NCBI GenBank assembly: GCA_034440575.1
Contig: JAOTOL010001638.1
Span: 3,617,467 to 3,681,466 of the forward strand
Direction: 5' to 3'
Source: Imbricaverruca yamaguchii
Taxonomy: Eukaryota; Arthropoda; Thecostraca; Neoverrucidae
Length of the DNA stretch: 64,000 bases
Below, piece by piece: positions 36,545-47,727 of this stretch. The position numbers were made by a program, and so were the translations under genes. The notes beneath the pieces are model-generated. The model was given only the letters and a program-made list of their open reading frames with translations. It did not search any database and had not been told where the DNA came from. Positions within the stretch are counted from its first letter, which is position 1; each line of letters starts with the position of its first letter.

Positions 36545-36563
36545 ACAACAACAACAACAAAAA
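36545..36563. repeat. (CAA)n microsatellite
   Basis: Short CAA run, about six units. Confidence 0.9.
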
Positions 36564-37520
36564 CATCTTTGTAGTGCCTCTGTCAAGCTTTATATAACAA
36601 TTGGTGATGTAATATCATAACCATCCCAAACAGCCCCTCCCTTCTCCTCCCAATGGACCCCAGTCGTTCTGTTTGCACCCTTACTCTTATCCTCCTGACG
36701 TCAAATCACAGCCACATTTCTGGAAAAGGGCTGAATAGTAAGCTGTATTCTGACATTGGGTGCCTTTCAAGAAAACGTAGCTGCTGATTTTATGGATCCT
36801 GTTCGCAAAACATTCATCTCCATCGGGATTCTGAGAGGGGAGGCTGGTAGAGAACGCGGGCGACTTGTTTGACGACCGTCAGTTACGCTAATTGGATGTT
36901 TGCAATTGCGAATATGATTACGGGGTCTCTGCGGGCGAGCCGAATATCGCCGGTAGATGTGGTGGTCGGGGAAGGCAGGGAGGAGAAGGCTGTTCGGGAC
37001 ATAGATGGCCAGGAAGCATGGGGTGTAGATTGGTAACTGCACTTCTGGAGACTGACACACCTATTGGAGGAGGACGTTCGAGAAACATTGCATGAAATAT
37101 CTAGGGGGACAGGGCCCTGTCGTTAGATAAAGAGCTATCAAAGCTAACATTAAGGTGAAGGTACTTGCGGTGCTTCCCTACCCTCCATTTACTCACTTCA
37201 AACCACCAGTGGGTGGATTCGCAAATGTGGCAGGGAGCGATGCGCCTTACCTTAGGCAAATTTTTGCATTAACCACATGGTGCTATTTGAACAATTTCAA
37301 TTGTAACCTCCTTCCCTCCTTGACAACAAAGTGGTTCGCTGGAGTTGAACACTCTTCGCTCAAGTTCACATACAGAGTGCAGCGTCAAATGCAGATAATT
37401 ATACGGCAGTATCAAACCGACACCCCTGTCAAATTTTATGCCTGGTCATTAGCGTTTAAATTGAGATCTTTTACAGAAGTTCATTTATGTGTGAGGATTC
37501 AATTAAAGTCAAGGGCCGGG
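36564..37520. other. No gene recognised; one CRE
   Basis: A perfect TGACGTCA lies at 36696-36703. A 139-codon plus-strand frame (37155-37574) in non-repetitive sequence begins with a hydrophobic stretch but matches nothing I recognise. It may be chance. Confidence 0.25.
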
Positions 37521-38075
37521 GCTTTCATGGGTGGTCGGGGGCCCACTCGCTCCCTCCCCGGCGAGCATTCATAGCTGGGGTATCTCTCTTCCGTGACGAC
37601 ATAAATCACGCCGACGCCCATCCAGCGCCCTGCGACTCCGGATCCGCGCCATTTTTCACGGCGCGCTGGCCGACTGAATGGCGCGTGTGTTTTGGCGGCA
37701 AGATGCGTTGGTCACGCGCGGCGCTTCTCTATGCGTGACACGTGCGGCGTGTTTTAGGCGGGCCGCGCGCATTGTCGTCGCCGCCCTGGGAAAACGACAC
37801 ATGAATATAGATGGGGCCGATATGATCCGAGCGGAGTCGATCGCGCAGCCGCCAGGAAGAGGCCGGGTAGCGTCATTACTGTCTCGCGGCGAATCCACCA
37901 GATCCGGGCGGAGCAAGACACTGCTTGCTGTGCGGGGAAGAGAGCGCGAGCGGGGGGTCTGCCGGTCCATTGGGCGCGCGCCGCTTCGACTGCGCTGTAA
38001 CGACTCGGCCCCCGCGCTGTTGTGACAATGCCCGGCGAGATGATGACGGATGCAATCGACCCGTCGGTGCGCTCT
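37521..38075. other. GC-rich block, possible island
   Basis: CpG-rich block containing several GCGCGC and CCGCC words. Frames on both strands are open from composition. No core promoter element is clear. Confidence 0.35.
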
Positions 38076-38424
38076 GGAGAACGGAGAAAGAGAGAGATAG
38101 AGAGAGAGGGAGAGTGAGAAGGAGTAGAGAGAGAGAGAGAGAAAGAGAGAGGGAAAGAGGGAGTGATAAATTAAGAGAGATAGAGAGGAAAAGAGAGACT
38201 GATGCATATATGGATAAATAGGCATATAGATAGAGAGAGAGCGCGCAAAAGTGAGAGAGAGGGGAAAAGAGAGAGAGAGGGGGAAAGAGAGAGAGAGAAA
38301 GAGAGAGGAAGAGAGAGAGCGAGATAGACAAAGAGAGAGAGAGAGAGCGAAAGAGAGAGAGAGCGAGATAGATAGAGAGAGAGATAGAGAGAGCGAGAGA
38401 GAGAGAGAGAGAGAGATAGAGATG
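38076..38424. repeat. GA-rich polypurine microsatellite
   Basis: About 350 bp of GAGAGA with GGGAAA, GATA and GCGAGA interruptions. The plus strand is almost purely purine, so it is a candidate triplex-forming tract. Arg-Glu and Leu-Ser frames are artefacts. Confidence 0.95.
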
Positions 38425-38469
38425 GGGAAGGCCGACAGACTCGTTGCTCTCCCCTCCTGGCCGTGCCGC

Positions 38470-38900
38470 GATTCCTAGGCCCGCCTTATTAGATTGTGCT
38501 CTGTGAGGCGAACACACACACGCCGAGTGTCGGTTCGTTAGCGCTAACAAGGCGGCGACGAGGCGCGGCGCGGCCGAGACGGGACCGGCGCACTTTAACC
38601 GGATTAGTGCGCCGTGACTGTCGCACCGGAAACGCGCCGGGTTCACCTGCAACGGGGCGTCGCACCGTGCGCGTGCGAGGTGGTCGATGAGACTCGCGAG
38701 CAGCGGGCGGGCCGCCGGAGCCGCCGGCTGCTGCCGTTCCAGACGGGCCGGCGCTGCTGGGTGGGTGGTCGCGCGCGCGGCCGCGATAATGGCGCCACAG
38801 CAGCTGACCGCCGCCGACCGCTCTCGACATTCCTGCCGCGTTCGTCACCGGCTGGTGACTCATTGTTCACGCGCGACTGTCGATGGGTTGCGAGTTCGCC
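38470..38900. other. GC-rich block, possible island
   Basis: CpG-rich block directly after the polypurine tract, with an ATGGCGCC word near 38789. The combination GA tract plus CpG block is reminiscent of arthropod promoter regions (GAGA-factor sites), but this is inference only. Confidence 0.35.
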
Positions 38901-39108
38901 GGCGAGTGTTCTTGAAATTTGGAGATCGCTGCGGGCTTTGCGTGCTCAGTAAGCATTTACGATAAGCCCAGGGAAGAGGGACCAGCCAGCGCATGTGTTC
39001 ATGTTCTGAGCGGTGTGTTGTCGATTGGCCGTCACCATTGCTTCTTGTACCGAACTTCAGTGAAGCAAAATAGAAAAGGCGGTGGAATAAGGTATTTTTA
39101 GCGTAGCA

Positions 39109-39136
39109 TATGTATATATATATATATATATTCATG

Positions 39137-39226
<90 letters not shown>
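39109..39226. repeat. (TA)n microsatellite
   Basis: About 118 bp of TA alternation with a TTCATG interruption near 39131 and a further TATG interruption near 39148. Confidence 0.97.
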
Positions 39227-39229
<3 letters not shown>

Positions 39230-39972
39230 GGCATGAAGACTGCATGGTGCTCCAACCGTAGTTTTTGCGGAGAGTTACATCCGATACCGGGCGAGCGGAA
39301 TTAGCTCCGGACAGCCGGTGTGGTGGAGTGATGGTGGGTGGACATGTCCGCCAGAGGAGATGCTAAGTGGGCCAAGTCACTTCTTCCGCACTGCCACCCG
39401 GGTCACCATCTTAGCGCTTCCTACCGCACCTTACGACAAACAAAGACTTCAATCAAATGAAGTCAAATCTATATTGTATTCTGTACAAATACCACATAGA
39501 AGCTCTGAAGTTGCGATAGCGCTGTAAGGTAAACTTCGTTTGGATATTTTTAGATTATTTCCGTATGTTTTGTTCATCTAAAGATCACGGTATCGAGCTT
39601 GTGGTTCTTCTCAGCTTCAAATTTCCAAGAGTATGGCAGGCTTCGGGAGCGTTGTCAGTAGCTGCTGACGTCTGCCTACGCCAATCTGTCCTTATGGCGT
39701 TATCTGTTTTAAAAAGAACGAGGACGTAGAGTCAGAGAGCAAGAGCACATTCCCACCTTTTCCATCACGTGAGGGTTGACGCCCGCATTGCAAGCGACTT
39801 CGGTGTCACGTCTCTCACGAGATATACCGCATTGAGCCGTAGTCCTTCAACTCCCCTGAATGTATAATTGTTGTGCCGAATCAACATCAAATGAATTCAG
39901 ACGAGCTGCATTAGTCCAGCTTCAACTTGCCCCCTTCGTGTGTAGCTGACTGTTTCACTGCTGCTCCATATA
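39227..39972. other. No gene recognised
   Basis: Unique-looking DNA up to the TTAA at 39973. Confidence 0.35.
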
Positions 39973-39976
39973 TTAA

Positions 39977-40775
39977 CCCGCGCTCGTCCGGGGGGGGGGG
40001 GCATTTCAGGTCAGGTCACCAGGTCAGGCGAAGTGATCCAACTACACAAAATTACAACATGTCATGATCTCATCAGGGACCATAATATGCATATCGTTTT
40101 TTTTTGTAGCATTGACCTTAGGTCAGGTCGCGGCCATGGCTTCCCCATTATAGGACTATGGTAGAATATACAAATGTTTCCTGGTTACATATTTGCGCTC
40201 GGAATAATCTCACAAGGGTTGTGGCATGTAGATGGAAGCTATGCTCAATGCTACCGCTGACATTTTTGCTCAGTGACCTCACCAAGGTCTCTGAGTTCAC
40301 CTGAGATCACTACACATTTATGCGCATTATATCGCACTGCATTGAGCTAGAAGGCTGAAATTACCGTCATTGTGCTTGTATCACCAAGACGTGTCGAATG
40401 ATACATGATATGCTCTCCCTAGGATACTTCATGACATTGTCCTGAGATCATAGCTTCGGAGTAAAAAGTATTCCTACTTCACACCGCGTATTATCGATAG
40501 CACATTTCAAGGACTGTCGAATAGCGTTCGCCGTTTGTTTCTATCTGTTACAGGTCCTGAGATATGTGTCAATATTTTGGTCCCATCTGATCTGGTCCAA
40601 TTTGACCTATGATGATCCAGTGACCTGAATGTTGACCTGAGCGAGAAAATGACCGAAACACGTTCGATAGAGCCCGTCACCAGCTACCCAACGCCGTTTT
40701 TCGTTTGTCGCTAGCTAGCATAGTTCCAGAGATATTATGGGGTAGACATCTGCCCCCCCTGGACATGCGAAGTTG
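39977..40775. mobile_element. Diverged TTAA-flanked element, about 0.8 kb
   Basis: Flanked by TTAA at 39973-39976 and 40776-40779. The left end (CCCGCGCTCGTCCGGGGG) has a long G-tract next to the terminus, as in the 1.3-kb elements. The right part ends in an AGAGATATTATGGGG...CCCCCC arrangement, paralleling the GAGATCTTATGGGGGCGG right end of copy 2 at 51-52 kb. Terminal repeats are only weakly matched. Like those elements it is rich in AGGTCA/TGACCT motifs, including CAGGTCAGGTCACC at the left and TGACCTTAGGTCA near 40115. No transposase is seen. I infer a distant relative. Confidence 0.5.
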
Positions 40776-40779
40776 TTAA

Positions 40780-40822
40780 GTGTTAAGCATGCAAGTGTTA
40801 TGCGTGCAAGTGTTAAGCAATA
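40780..40822. repeat. Short GTGTTAAGC/ATGCAA tandem repeat
   Basis: About two copies of a 20-bp unit, GTTAAGCATGCAAGTGTTAT-like. Confidence 0.75.
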
Positions 40823-41917
40823 TTGCAGCCCGAATACTCAAGGAAATTTCAAGTGAGTTAACTTCGCGATTTTCAAATTTATTACGAGATTGTCAAAAGA
40901 TGGTCTCTTTAAAAATCGTATTCAATATGTTCCGAGGTGAACACAAATACTAATATTTGTACGTATTTTGCATTTCTTTGTACATGTATTGTTCCTCTAG
41001 GAAGTATATTGGCGAATGGCAAATGGAACGAAGCTAAGAAAATGGCAAATGGAACGAATCTGCTCGCAATGTAGACAAACACGGATCGATGGTGCATACA
41101 TACCTTTCCTGCCCTGTCTGGGCTTGTGCTGGGCTTTGTTGTTGGCTGAGTCGAAGTCAATTTATGTTCAAATGTAGCTATGCAGCTTACCTGTTAAATG
41201 CTAGTGGTAAGTTCCATGTTTTCTAGACTGTTGCTTCACGCTGACCCACTAAAATATAATGAGCCGGCTTGCCCTTAATACAGTGTAGGTGAGAGATGCA
41301 ATGTATTCTGCTAGCTAATGTCATTCAGCTCATGGGAATTATTATGTTTAGCTGCCCCACACCGATTGTGGTCCTGTGTATCAGTTGGTTCAGTTTGCGG
41401 TTCGTTTGTCTTGGACAACAGTTACCAATGCAACAAGTGTTATCCAGCAGCTCCATGTCAATGACACACATGATGGAAACCATTTTCTATTGTGGTTACA
41501 GAGTAAATGGAGATCGTCAGGGTAAACATTCCGATTCAGTGAATACATACTTGTTCTGTCGATGCAGCGGTCATAACCAGTGAATGCTTGCACCTTGCAT
41601 TATTTGTCCCTCATTGGCACCTGTGGCGTTTGAAAAATACCGAAAACACCCGTGGACAGAAACAAGGCGATTGCATTAAGTTGTGTGTTGCGATTAAAAG
41701 CTGTGTACCAAGTACGCAAGGTTCGTTTACTTGGAGATGGGGGGGATAGAGGAGCGTAGCGTACTGTGCAAAGCTCATGCCTGATTCATATGATAACGCA
41801 TACAAGTTTTTTGTTGTTGTATCTCGCTGTATCGCTCTTCATTTCTAGCTTGTGTTATTACTATTGTTATCAGCATCGATATCGATATTATGTTATTTCA
41901 ATACTCACGATCTACCC
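40823..41917. other. No gene recognised
   Basis: AT-rich unique-looking sequence. The frame at 41296-41583 was checked and is not recognised. Confidence 0.35.
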
Positions 41918-42106
41918 CAGATGCGCAGCCAAGGGAGATCGGGTGTTCCCTCCCCCTTGGCAAGCAAAAATATACTAGATCAAACAAGATATCTTAAGAT
42001 TATCATCGTTCAAAACTAAAATTCTAGCTAAACTGAAGCACTTTCGGTTTCGAAGTGTTTTTCGGTGGTCGGGTTTCCCCTTAAGAAAGTCCTGACTGCA
42101 GCACTG
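41918..42106. mobile_element. hAT-type MITE, copy A
   Basis: A 189-bp element with ends CAGATGCGCAGCCAAGGG (left) and, as complement at the right, CAGTGCTGCAGTCAGG. Both resemble widespread hAT termini of the CAGNGGCGNAGCCA type. The 8 bp outside each end are ATCTACCC and CTCTACTC (6 of 8 identical), consistent with the 8-bp target duplication of hAT elements. The interior has no coding capacity. A related 187-bp copy is at 50610-50796. Confidence 0.82.
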
Positions 42107-42475
42107 CTCTACTCTGATTATATTCATGTTTTCGGAGGCATACGACATTACCTCGTATACTTTCCTTCATTATTACTATGAGTACCATGAGTATATATCC
42201 GTCACCTTTCAATATTATCGCTAAAATTCGTGCTCTAATTATCATCCCAATGAATACTAAACTACTTTTTCACTATGCCAGATATTGAGTGCTGGTCTGG
42301 TATGTGAGCAAATCAGGAGTCCGCGCTCTAGTTCATATATTTATTTCCTTGAGAGAATCAATGCCTACAATAATTACATACTGCGTTGTTGCCCAGTTCA
42401 CGTATGAAGTCATTAGCAGCAATCGACGACACCATAGTCAGTCACTAGGGGTGATCTTGGTTATTTAGAGAGTCA
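42107..42475. other. No gene recognised
   Basis: AT-rich unique-looking sequence. Confidence 0.35.
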
Positions 42476-42612
42476 ACCATTACAGTGGTATCGGCAGTCG
42501 CTCTGACCATTACAGTGGTATCGGTATTCGCTCTGACTACTACAGTGGTATCGGTGGTAGCTCTGACCATTGCAGTGGCATTGGTAGTCGCACTGACCAT
42601 TACGGTTGAATT
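42476..42612. repeat. 30-bp tandem repeat
   Basis: About 4.5 copies of a 30-bp unit ACCATTACAGTGGTATCGGT followed by AGTCGCTCTG. The ten-codon period keeps frames open on both strands and is not taken as coding. Confidence 0.95.
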
Positions 42613-42814
42613 TGGTCGGGCCCGCCGCGAACCAGCGGACCGTGTCTCGAGCCTTCTGGCGGAGCCCAATCGACCGGCGCCGAGCACCGGGCGGCCAGAT
42701 CAGCCGTGAGCCCATCGCAGTCGGCCTTCTGCTCTGCTTAACCTCAGTTCATGCCCAGTGAATGTCAACGCGGCCGCATAAGTAAAATTTTCAACTCGGC
42801 CGCTCGTGAAATTG

Positions 42815-42860
42815 GAGCTCGGGTATAAAGCTGGCGGTGGGCCGGCGGCCGGGTCAGACG
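42815..42860 (+). promoter_or_regulatory. Candidate TATA/initiator core promoter
   Basis: GGTATAAAG places TATAAA at 42824-42829. A TCAGAC initiator-like word lies at 42854-42859, with its A (42856) 32 bp from the first T of the TATA box, the normal spacing. The promoter sits in a CpG-rich block (about 42610-43480). No downstream promoter element is obvious. This is the best core-promoter candidate in the window but is unconfirmed. Confidence 0.38.
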
Positions 42861-43160
42861 CCACCGGGAGGGCCCGACTGGCGCACACACACTCACAGAC
42901 GTACAGCATTCATCCCAGCCCACCCATACAGGTGCAGCACACAGGACGTGCATCCGCGCGCACCCGTCTGCACGCCTGCCAGCAGCGAGCCGGTGCGTGC
43001 TGCGATGTTCTCCCGGCTGTCGCGCGTCCTCGCGCAGGAATAGTGTGCAGTCGAGTGGACACGCGACCTGAGGCCGAGTGGCCCCACGATCTGTGGCCGA
43101 GACAGGATCTCCATCGGAAGCTGACGAGCTGCGGCGTCAAGTGTGACCGAGATGAGTCTC
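42856..43160 (+). other. Possible first exon ending at GTGAGT
   Basis: Inferred from the upstream TATA/initiator pair. The segment is GC-rich and contains a short upstream-type frame beginning ATGTTCTCCCGG at 43003 (13 codons, ending TAG). A later ATGAGTCTC is immediately followed by a consensus 5' splice site GTGAGT at 43161-43166, with a second GTGAGT at 43172. If real, coding would start with Met-Ser-Leu before an intron. No downstream exon is recognised, so this is speculative. Confidence 0.2.
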
Positions 43161-43177
43161 GTGAGTGACAAGTGAGT

Positions 43178-45040
43178 CTCGAGATGGTGCAGGCCGGCAG
43201 TGGTGGTGCCCAAGTGAACGACCGGTGGTGCGTATCGCGCGCAGTGGCAGACACACTCCAACTGATCTGGAGGCGCTAGCGACTGATGTCGAGTGGTGCC
43301 GGTGAAGCCGTGTGGCGGCGAGTGAGATCAGTGACGAGAGCGGGGCAGTGCGACGCGACTCAGGTGGTGAGGAAAAATGGCACTCAGCGACGGAGAGAAG
43401 TGGGTGTGGTGAAGTGGGCGGTGCGTTCCGCGCGTGCCGACTGCGACGACCCTGACTTCAGCATGGCAGCGGCGAGTGGCCCCAGTGTGATATCGACAGG
43501 TCTCGGCAGCCTCCAGTCGGTATTAACAAATATTGATGTATTGAGTGTGTGGAATGATAGGGGGCGCGAAATAGTCTTTGAGAGATTGGTGATGGTTGAT
43601 TGATGATGGGAGATGGAGATGGACTTTTGATGCAGGTGAAGAAATGCGACACACAAATTGCGGCTTGCGGTTGAAAGTGCTTGGTTTCTACGAATAGTGC
43701 ATGGTAGCTATACATATAAACTACATTACGTTTACAAAGAGCTATGCATGCTCAATTATGCACAAGCATCGCGCATCCAAGGTAGATCCGCATTGTTTGG
43801 CACACGGGTGCAGGAGTAAAAGTGATCGGATGACTGTCAGAACAGTGCCATTTCCCCGAAGGGACCCCACTGACCGAGAAGCTGACCTAGGGAGGGCGGG
43901 GTACACTCGAGTACCTCTGGGTGAGAGGCTTTCGCACTCAGAGGGGCGCCTGCGGTTGAAAGTTTCATGGAGGGGAGAGGATGAGCTCGGACTCAAGTCA
44001 CAGGGGGCGCCGTCGACAACTGAGGACACTAGTTCCCCTTGTCCCCCGCTGTCTACGCCGACGGATTCGTTCGTCAGGGTTTCCAAGGTTATCGGGGTTG
44101 TCAGGGTTATCAGGATTAGACATCGCTCGTTCATTCGATCACGTGGTGGGGCTCATACCGGGAAATGCACGGCTCGAATGGGTGGTGTTTCTCCATGCAA
44201 ATTTAGAGACAATACGCACTCACCAAATAGTTAGTCTATCAATGTTGTGAAGGCAGATTTGCGTCGAGGCCAGACATCGCAGAATGTAAAACATCAGAAG
44301 TAACTAAGCTACTAAGGATGTTTGCTTCTCTGTTGTTTCATAGCTATTGTAATATATAACGTGTTCGGTGAACTATCGAAGTCATAAACAAGGCTTTCAT
44401 TTATGGAGAGGATTGAGGAAACGTCGATTCCATTTCAGAAAAAAAGAATAGTTGAGTCAAATGTGGAGAGATTTTGTAGCGCTAATGAATGACGAATCTT
44501 TTGAGTCTAATGACGTACGCTCAGACGCTGTAAGAATGAAACTGTTTTGTGGGGGTAGGGGGAGCAGAAATGATCATTTGGAGCGAAATTTAGAGCATAG
44601 ATGGGGACATGTGGCCTTTCAAATGTGCATAAAATTAAACCCGTGGTTGAAACTGATTTCCTCGGATCATTAGCGTACAATTGCTTAACTTAGTTGTAAC
44701 CGCAATGAAATGATTATTCAGGAGATCTTTCTGGGCAACTCCACTTGCATAAAGGGATAGCAAAATAGATCTGCACAGTGCACATGCATATTGGTTAACA
44801 TTTTCGAAGGCGAATATTTTGGGTCAAACATGCACAATTGCCAACACGTGGAAATGGGAGGAAATATAAATGTTATTCAAGGGTAGAGCGCAAACAAAAG
44901 TTCACTATGAGAACAAAACTGCGGCAGTCTTGTTCTTATAGTGCATAGGTGGTCTCTGGTCTCTTCGGCAGGGTGGATCTTTGCGACTGCGACACACTAT
45001 TGTCGTGCATTGTACAAAAAGTCGTGTAAAGTCCATTATT
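43178..45040. other. No gene recognised
   Basis: GC-rich until about 43500, then AT-rich. The frames at 43286-43603 and 43701-44234 were checked and show no known domain. Confidence 0.35.
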
Positions 45041-45057
45041 GCAGTGACTTCCAGCGG

Positions 45058-45295
45058 GGCAAGTGACTTCCACAATGGGCCAAATTCGTGTCAGGTACAT
45101 TGTTTTCACTTACATGTGGCAACTGTCTCCCACAATGAGCCAAAGTGTGTCAGGTCCATTGTCATCACCTGCGAGTGGCCAGTAACTCCCATGGTGGGAC
45201 AAAGTGTGCCAGATCCATTGATTTTTGCTGGACGTGGCAAGTGACTTCCACAACCGGTCAAAGTGTCAAATTTACTGTTTTCGGCCAGTAAATTC
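45058..45295. repeat. 59-bp tandem repeat, about four copies
   Basis: Units start with GGCAAGTGACTTCCACAATG and continue GGCCAAAGTGTGTCAGGTCC, spaced about 59 bp apart near 45058, 45118, 45177 and 45236. Copies are substantially diverged. Confidence 0.88.
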
Positions 45296-45646
45296 CATCT
45301 TGATTTGTCCTGATCATGACCAGAGTTCGACAACGAGACGAGACAACAATTAGGCACACATACAACATTTCGTCCATTACGGACCACATTTCGCCTAGCA
45401 AACGTAAGATTGTGAGACTAAAAAACCGCTTCCTTAAATTATTCCTTGAAAATACTGTGGTTACAATCCAGCTTGATCCCAACCATTGAAATACCCCGTT
45501 GAAATATGCTGTCCTGTATTACACATCTGCTTGATGCACCGACCAGTCGACGGGTCAATGATATCATTTAACTTGCTAAGAATTATGTATACACACGCGT
45601 TGCCCTTCTATATGCATTGCCGTGAGAATACGCCGATACCGAATAT

Positions 45647-45850
45647 ATTATCCCGCGCTGTCTCGGGGAGGGGAGGGGGGGTCTTCAACCACACCCCACC
45701 CCATAAGGTTTTCCGCCGATAGTGAAAGAACGGCGCGCGGCAGCGCACCGAAAGTTGGGATACCATTATCGACATCAATTTGGCATGTTGTGTCAAAATA
45801 TTGAAGTCAGGTCATCGAGGATCAACGAGTTAGTCTAGGTCAAGTGAGGT
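45647..45850. mobile_element. Possible end of a TTAA-type element
   Basis: TTATCCCGCGCTGTCTCGGGG followed by a G-tract closely resembles the left end of the element at 39977 (TTAACCCGCGCTCGTCCGGG), with one substitution in the target site. AGGTCA words follow at about 45810-45855, again as in that family. The right end could not be located, so the true extent is unknown. Confidence 0.35.
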
Positions 45851-46453
45851 CACCTCCAAAAAGTTCAACCAGTCGTCACGCTTTATCACATACAGATAGT
45901 TTGATGAGTTTCAGCGTTTGCTTATCTTTAGGGATGCAACGAAACGCACCAGAGAAAGTTTACTCTTTTTTTCGTTTTTGACTATTTATTAGTTTCGTAT
46001 ATATGCCCATTAGAGTTCAAATTGAAGATTCTGGCTAAAGTAAGCATTTATATTGGAGCAAATTGACTTCGAACAACGTTTTTCTGTCCGCTCCACCCAT
46101 TTCAAAAGGAAAGTTAAAGAAAACTTGAAAACTCAAAATGTCAAATGTCAAAATACAATTTGTGATTTTTGGGTGTCCAAATATGTTGTGGTCCTAGTCG
46201 ATTTCGCTGTCCTTTTCTGATTTCTGATAATTTTTTATTCAAATCTTCCCCAAAATGAACTACCAAGAGCCAAAAGCATGGTGTAAGTCATGCAAACTTA
46301 GGACCCCTAGTGACGTCACCTTTGGGAAATATATGTTGTACAGACCGCGTAATTGAGGTAGAGACATAATACTAATAGCTTAGCGGGGAAAAGTATTGTG
46401 GAGGATGTGACCACTCAAAGGGAAAGTACAAGTAAGTGGGATTAGGAAATGGG
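45851..46453. other. No gene recognised
   Basis: AT-rich DNA with one perfect CRE (TGACGTCA) at 46311-46318. Confidence 0.4.
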
Positions 46454-46525
46454 ATCTGAGAACGGGACCGAGGAACGGGACCGGGGAACAGGACAGGGGA
46501 ACGGGACCGGGGAACGGGACGGCAC
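46454..46525. repeat. 13-bp tandem repeat
   Basis: About 5.5 copies of GAACGGGACCGGG. Confidence 0.93.
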
Positions 46526-46741
46526 AGTCGGCTGGGTAGTGGAACCGGGCCAAGCAAATGTCCGATAGTTACTCCCAATTACACCCATTATAAGGCCATA
46601 GTACCGTGCCTTGCTTTCTTTGTAGGCACATGCAGCTTGCCTCCAAAGAAAGCAAGCATGAGGAGTAGCAATTGATGTGCGAAGAGAATGAGGTCAAAGA
46701 CAGCGGTGGTGGGCTTCGAGTAAATGCAGTGACCAGCCAGA

Positions 46742-46815
46742 CTCTGCTCTGGGTACATTGACGGACAGTCACTGTACCCAGTCACTGTCCTCTGCTCTGG
46801 GTACAGTGACGGACA
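46742..46815. repeat. Nested direct and inverted repeat
   Basis: A direct repeat CTCTGCTCTGGGTACANTGA occurs 48 bp apart (from 46742 and 46790). Between them, GTCACTGTACCCAG at 46768-46781 is the exact complement of CTGGGTACAGTGAC at 46797-46810, giving a 14-bp stem with a 15-nt loop. Confidence 0.9.
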
Positions 46816-47727
46816 CAGCTGCTGTGCAGGAGGGATGAGCATGGCAATCGTCATGAGTGGCAATTGACATCTGGTTCTTGGTCATCACACAGATGAATGG
46901 ATGTAGCAGATACATATGTGCAAACTCGAATACTACAAGTTCAACTTCGCCAAAATATCGCACAAACATCTGCTTCGAAAGGGTCAGAATTGTTCTGAAC
47001 TAAATCGTTCTGAACCGATAACTGTTCTGTTCTGAACCGCGATTGTATGATTTAGAGATGCTTTGAGGCTGAGGTATTCCATACTATGTTTTTTTGTAAT
47101 ACATTACCGATCTCATCTCAGGTATGAAATGATCATGTCGAAGATATACCAGTTCTCTGCCAGAACAAGCTACCTGGGAGCGGAGCTATCCTGGAGGGTT
47201 GTATGTACTCATGCATTTACATGTATTGCTATGTATATGTAGATATATATATATATATATATATGTACACGCACGTATAAATTTTCGGGGAACATCCACC
47301 ACCGTGATGCCGTGATGCGCACTGGCTTTAGTAGCAAAGGTGATCCAAATTACGATCTATGTGTTGAGTTTATCAATCAATATTGTACATTCAACCACTG
47401 AATGCTGAAAATGTTGTTAGACACAGAACCAATTGACACTGATGCTGACGGCTGGCGTGTCGCCTGTCATCGGCGATTATTATCCCACGAGCCGATGACG
47501 CATCTGTTTGCTCAGACCCAGTTCTTTGTGCGCTCCTCTCTTCTCATAATCGGGCTCACCAGTTCATTGGATATCAGACGTGCTCCGTCCAATATGTCAC
47601 GCCAGGGGTTACCGCGCTCAATACTAATGAATCGTTGCTATTGTATACGCCTAATGGCGCCAGTCGCCGGTGCGGCCGCGCGGGCGATAGGGCGGCCGAG
47701 GGGGAGTCGGAGCCGTTATCATCGTCG
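46816..47727. other. No gene recognised; small TA run
   Basis: AT-rich, with a short (TA)n at about 47240-47264. A frame that opens at 47402 runs into the minisatellite and is not taken as a gene. Confidence 0.4.

Noticed and set aside
37876..38652. 258-codon Leu/Ser-rich minus-strand frame
   Set aside because: Translation of the GA polypurine tract and a flanking CpG-rich block.
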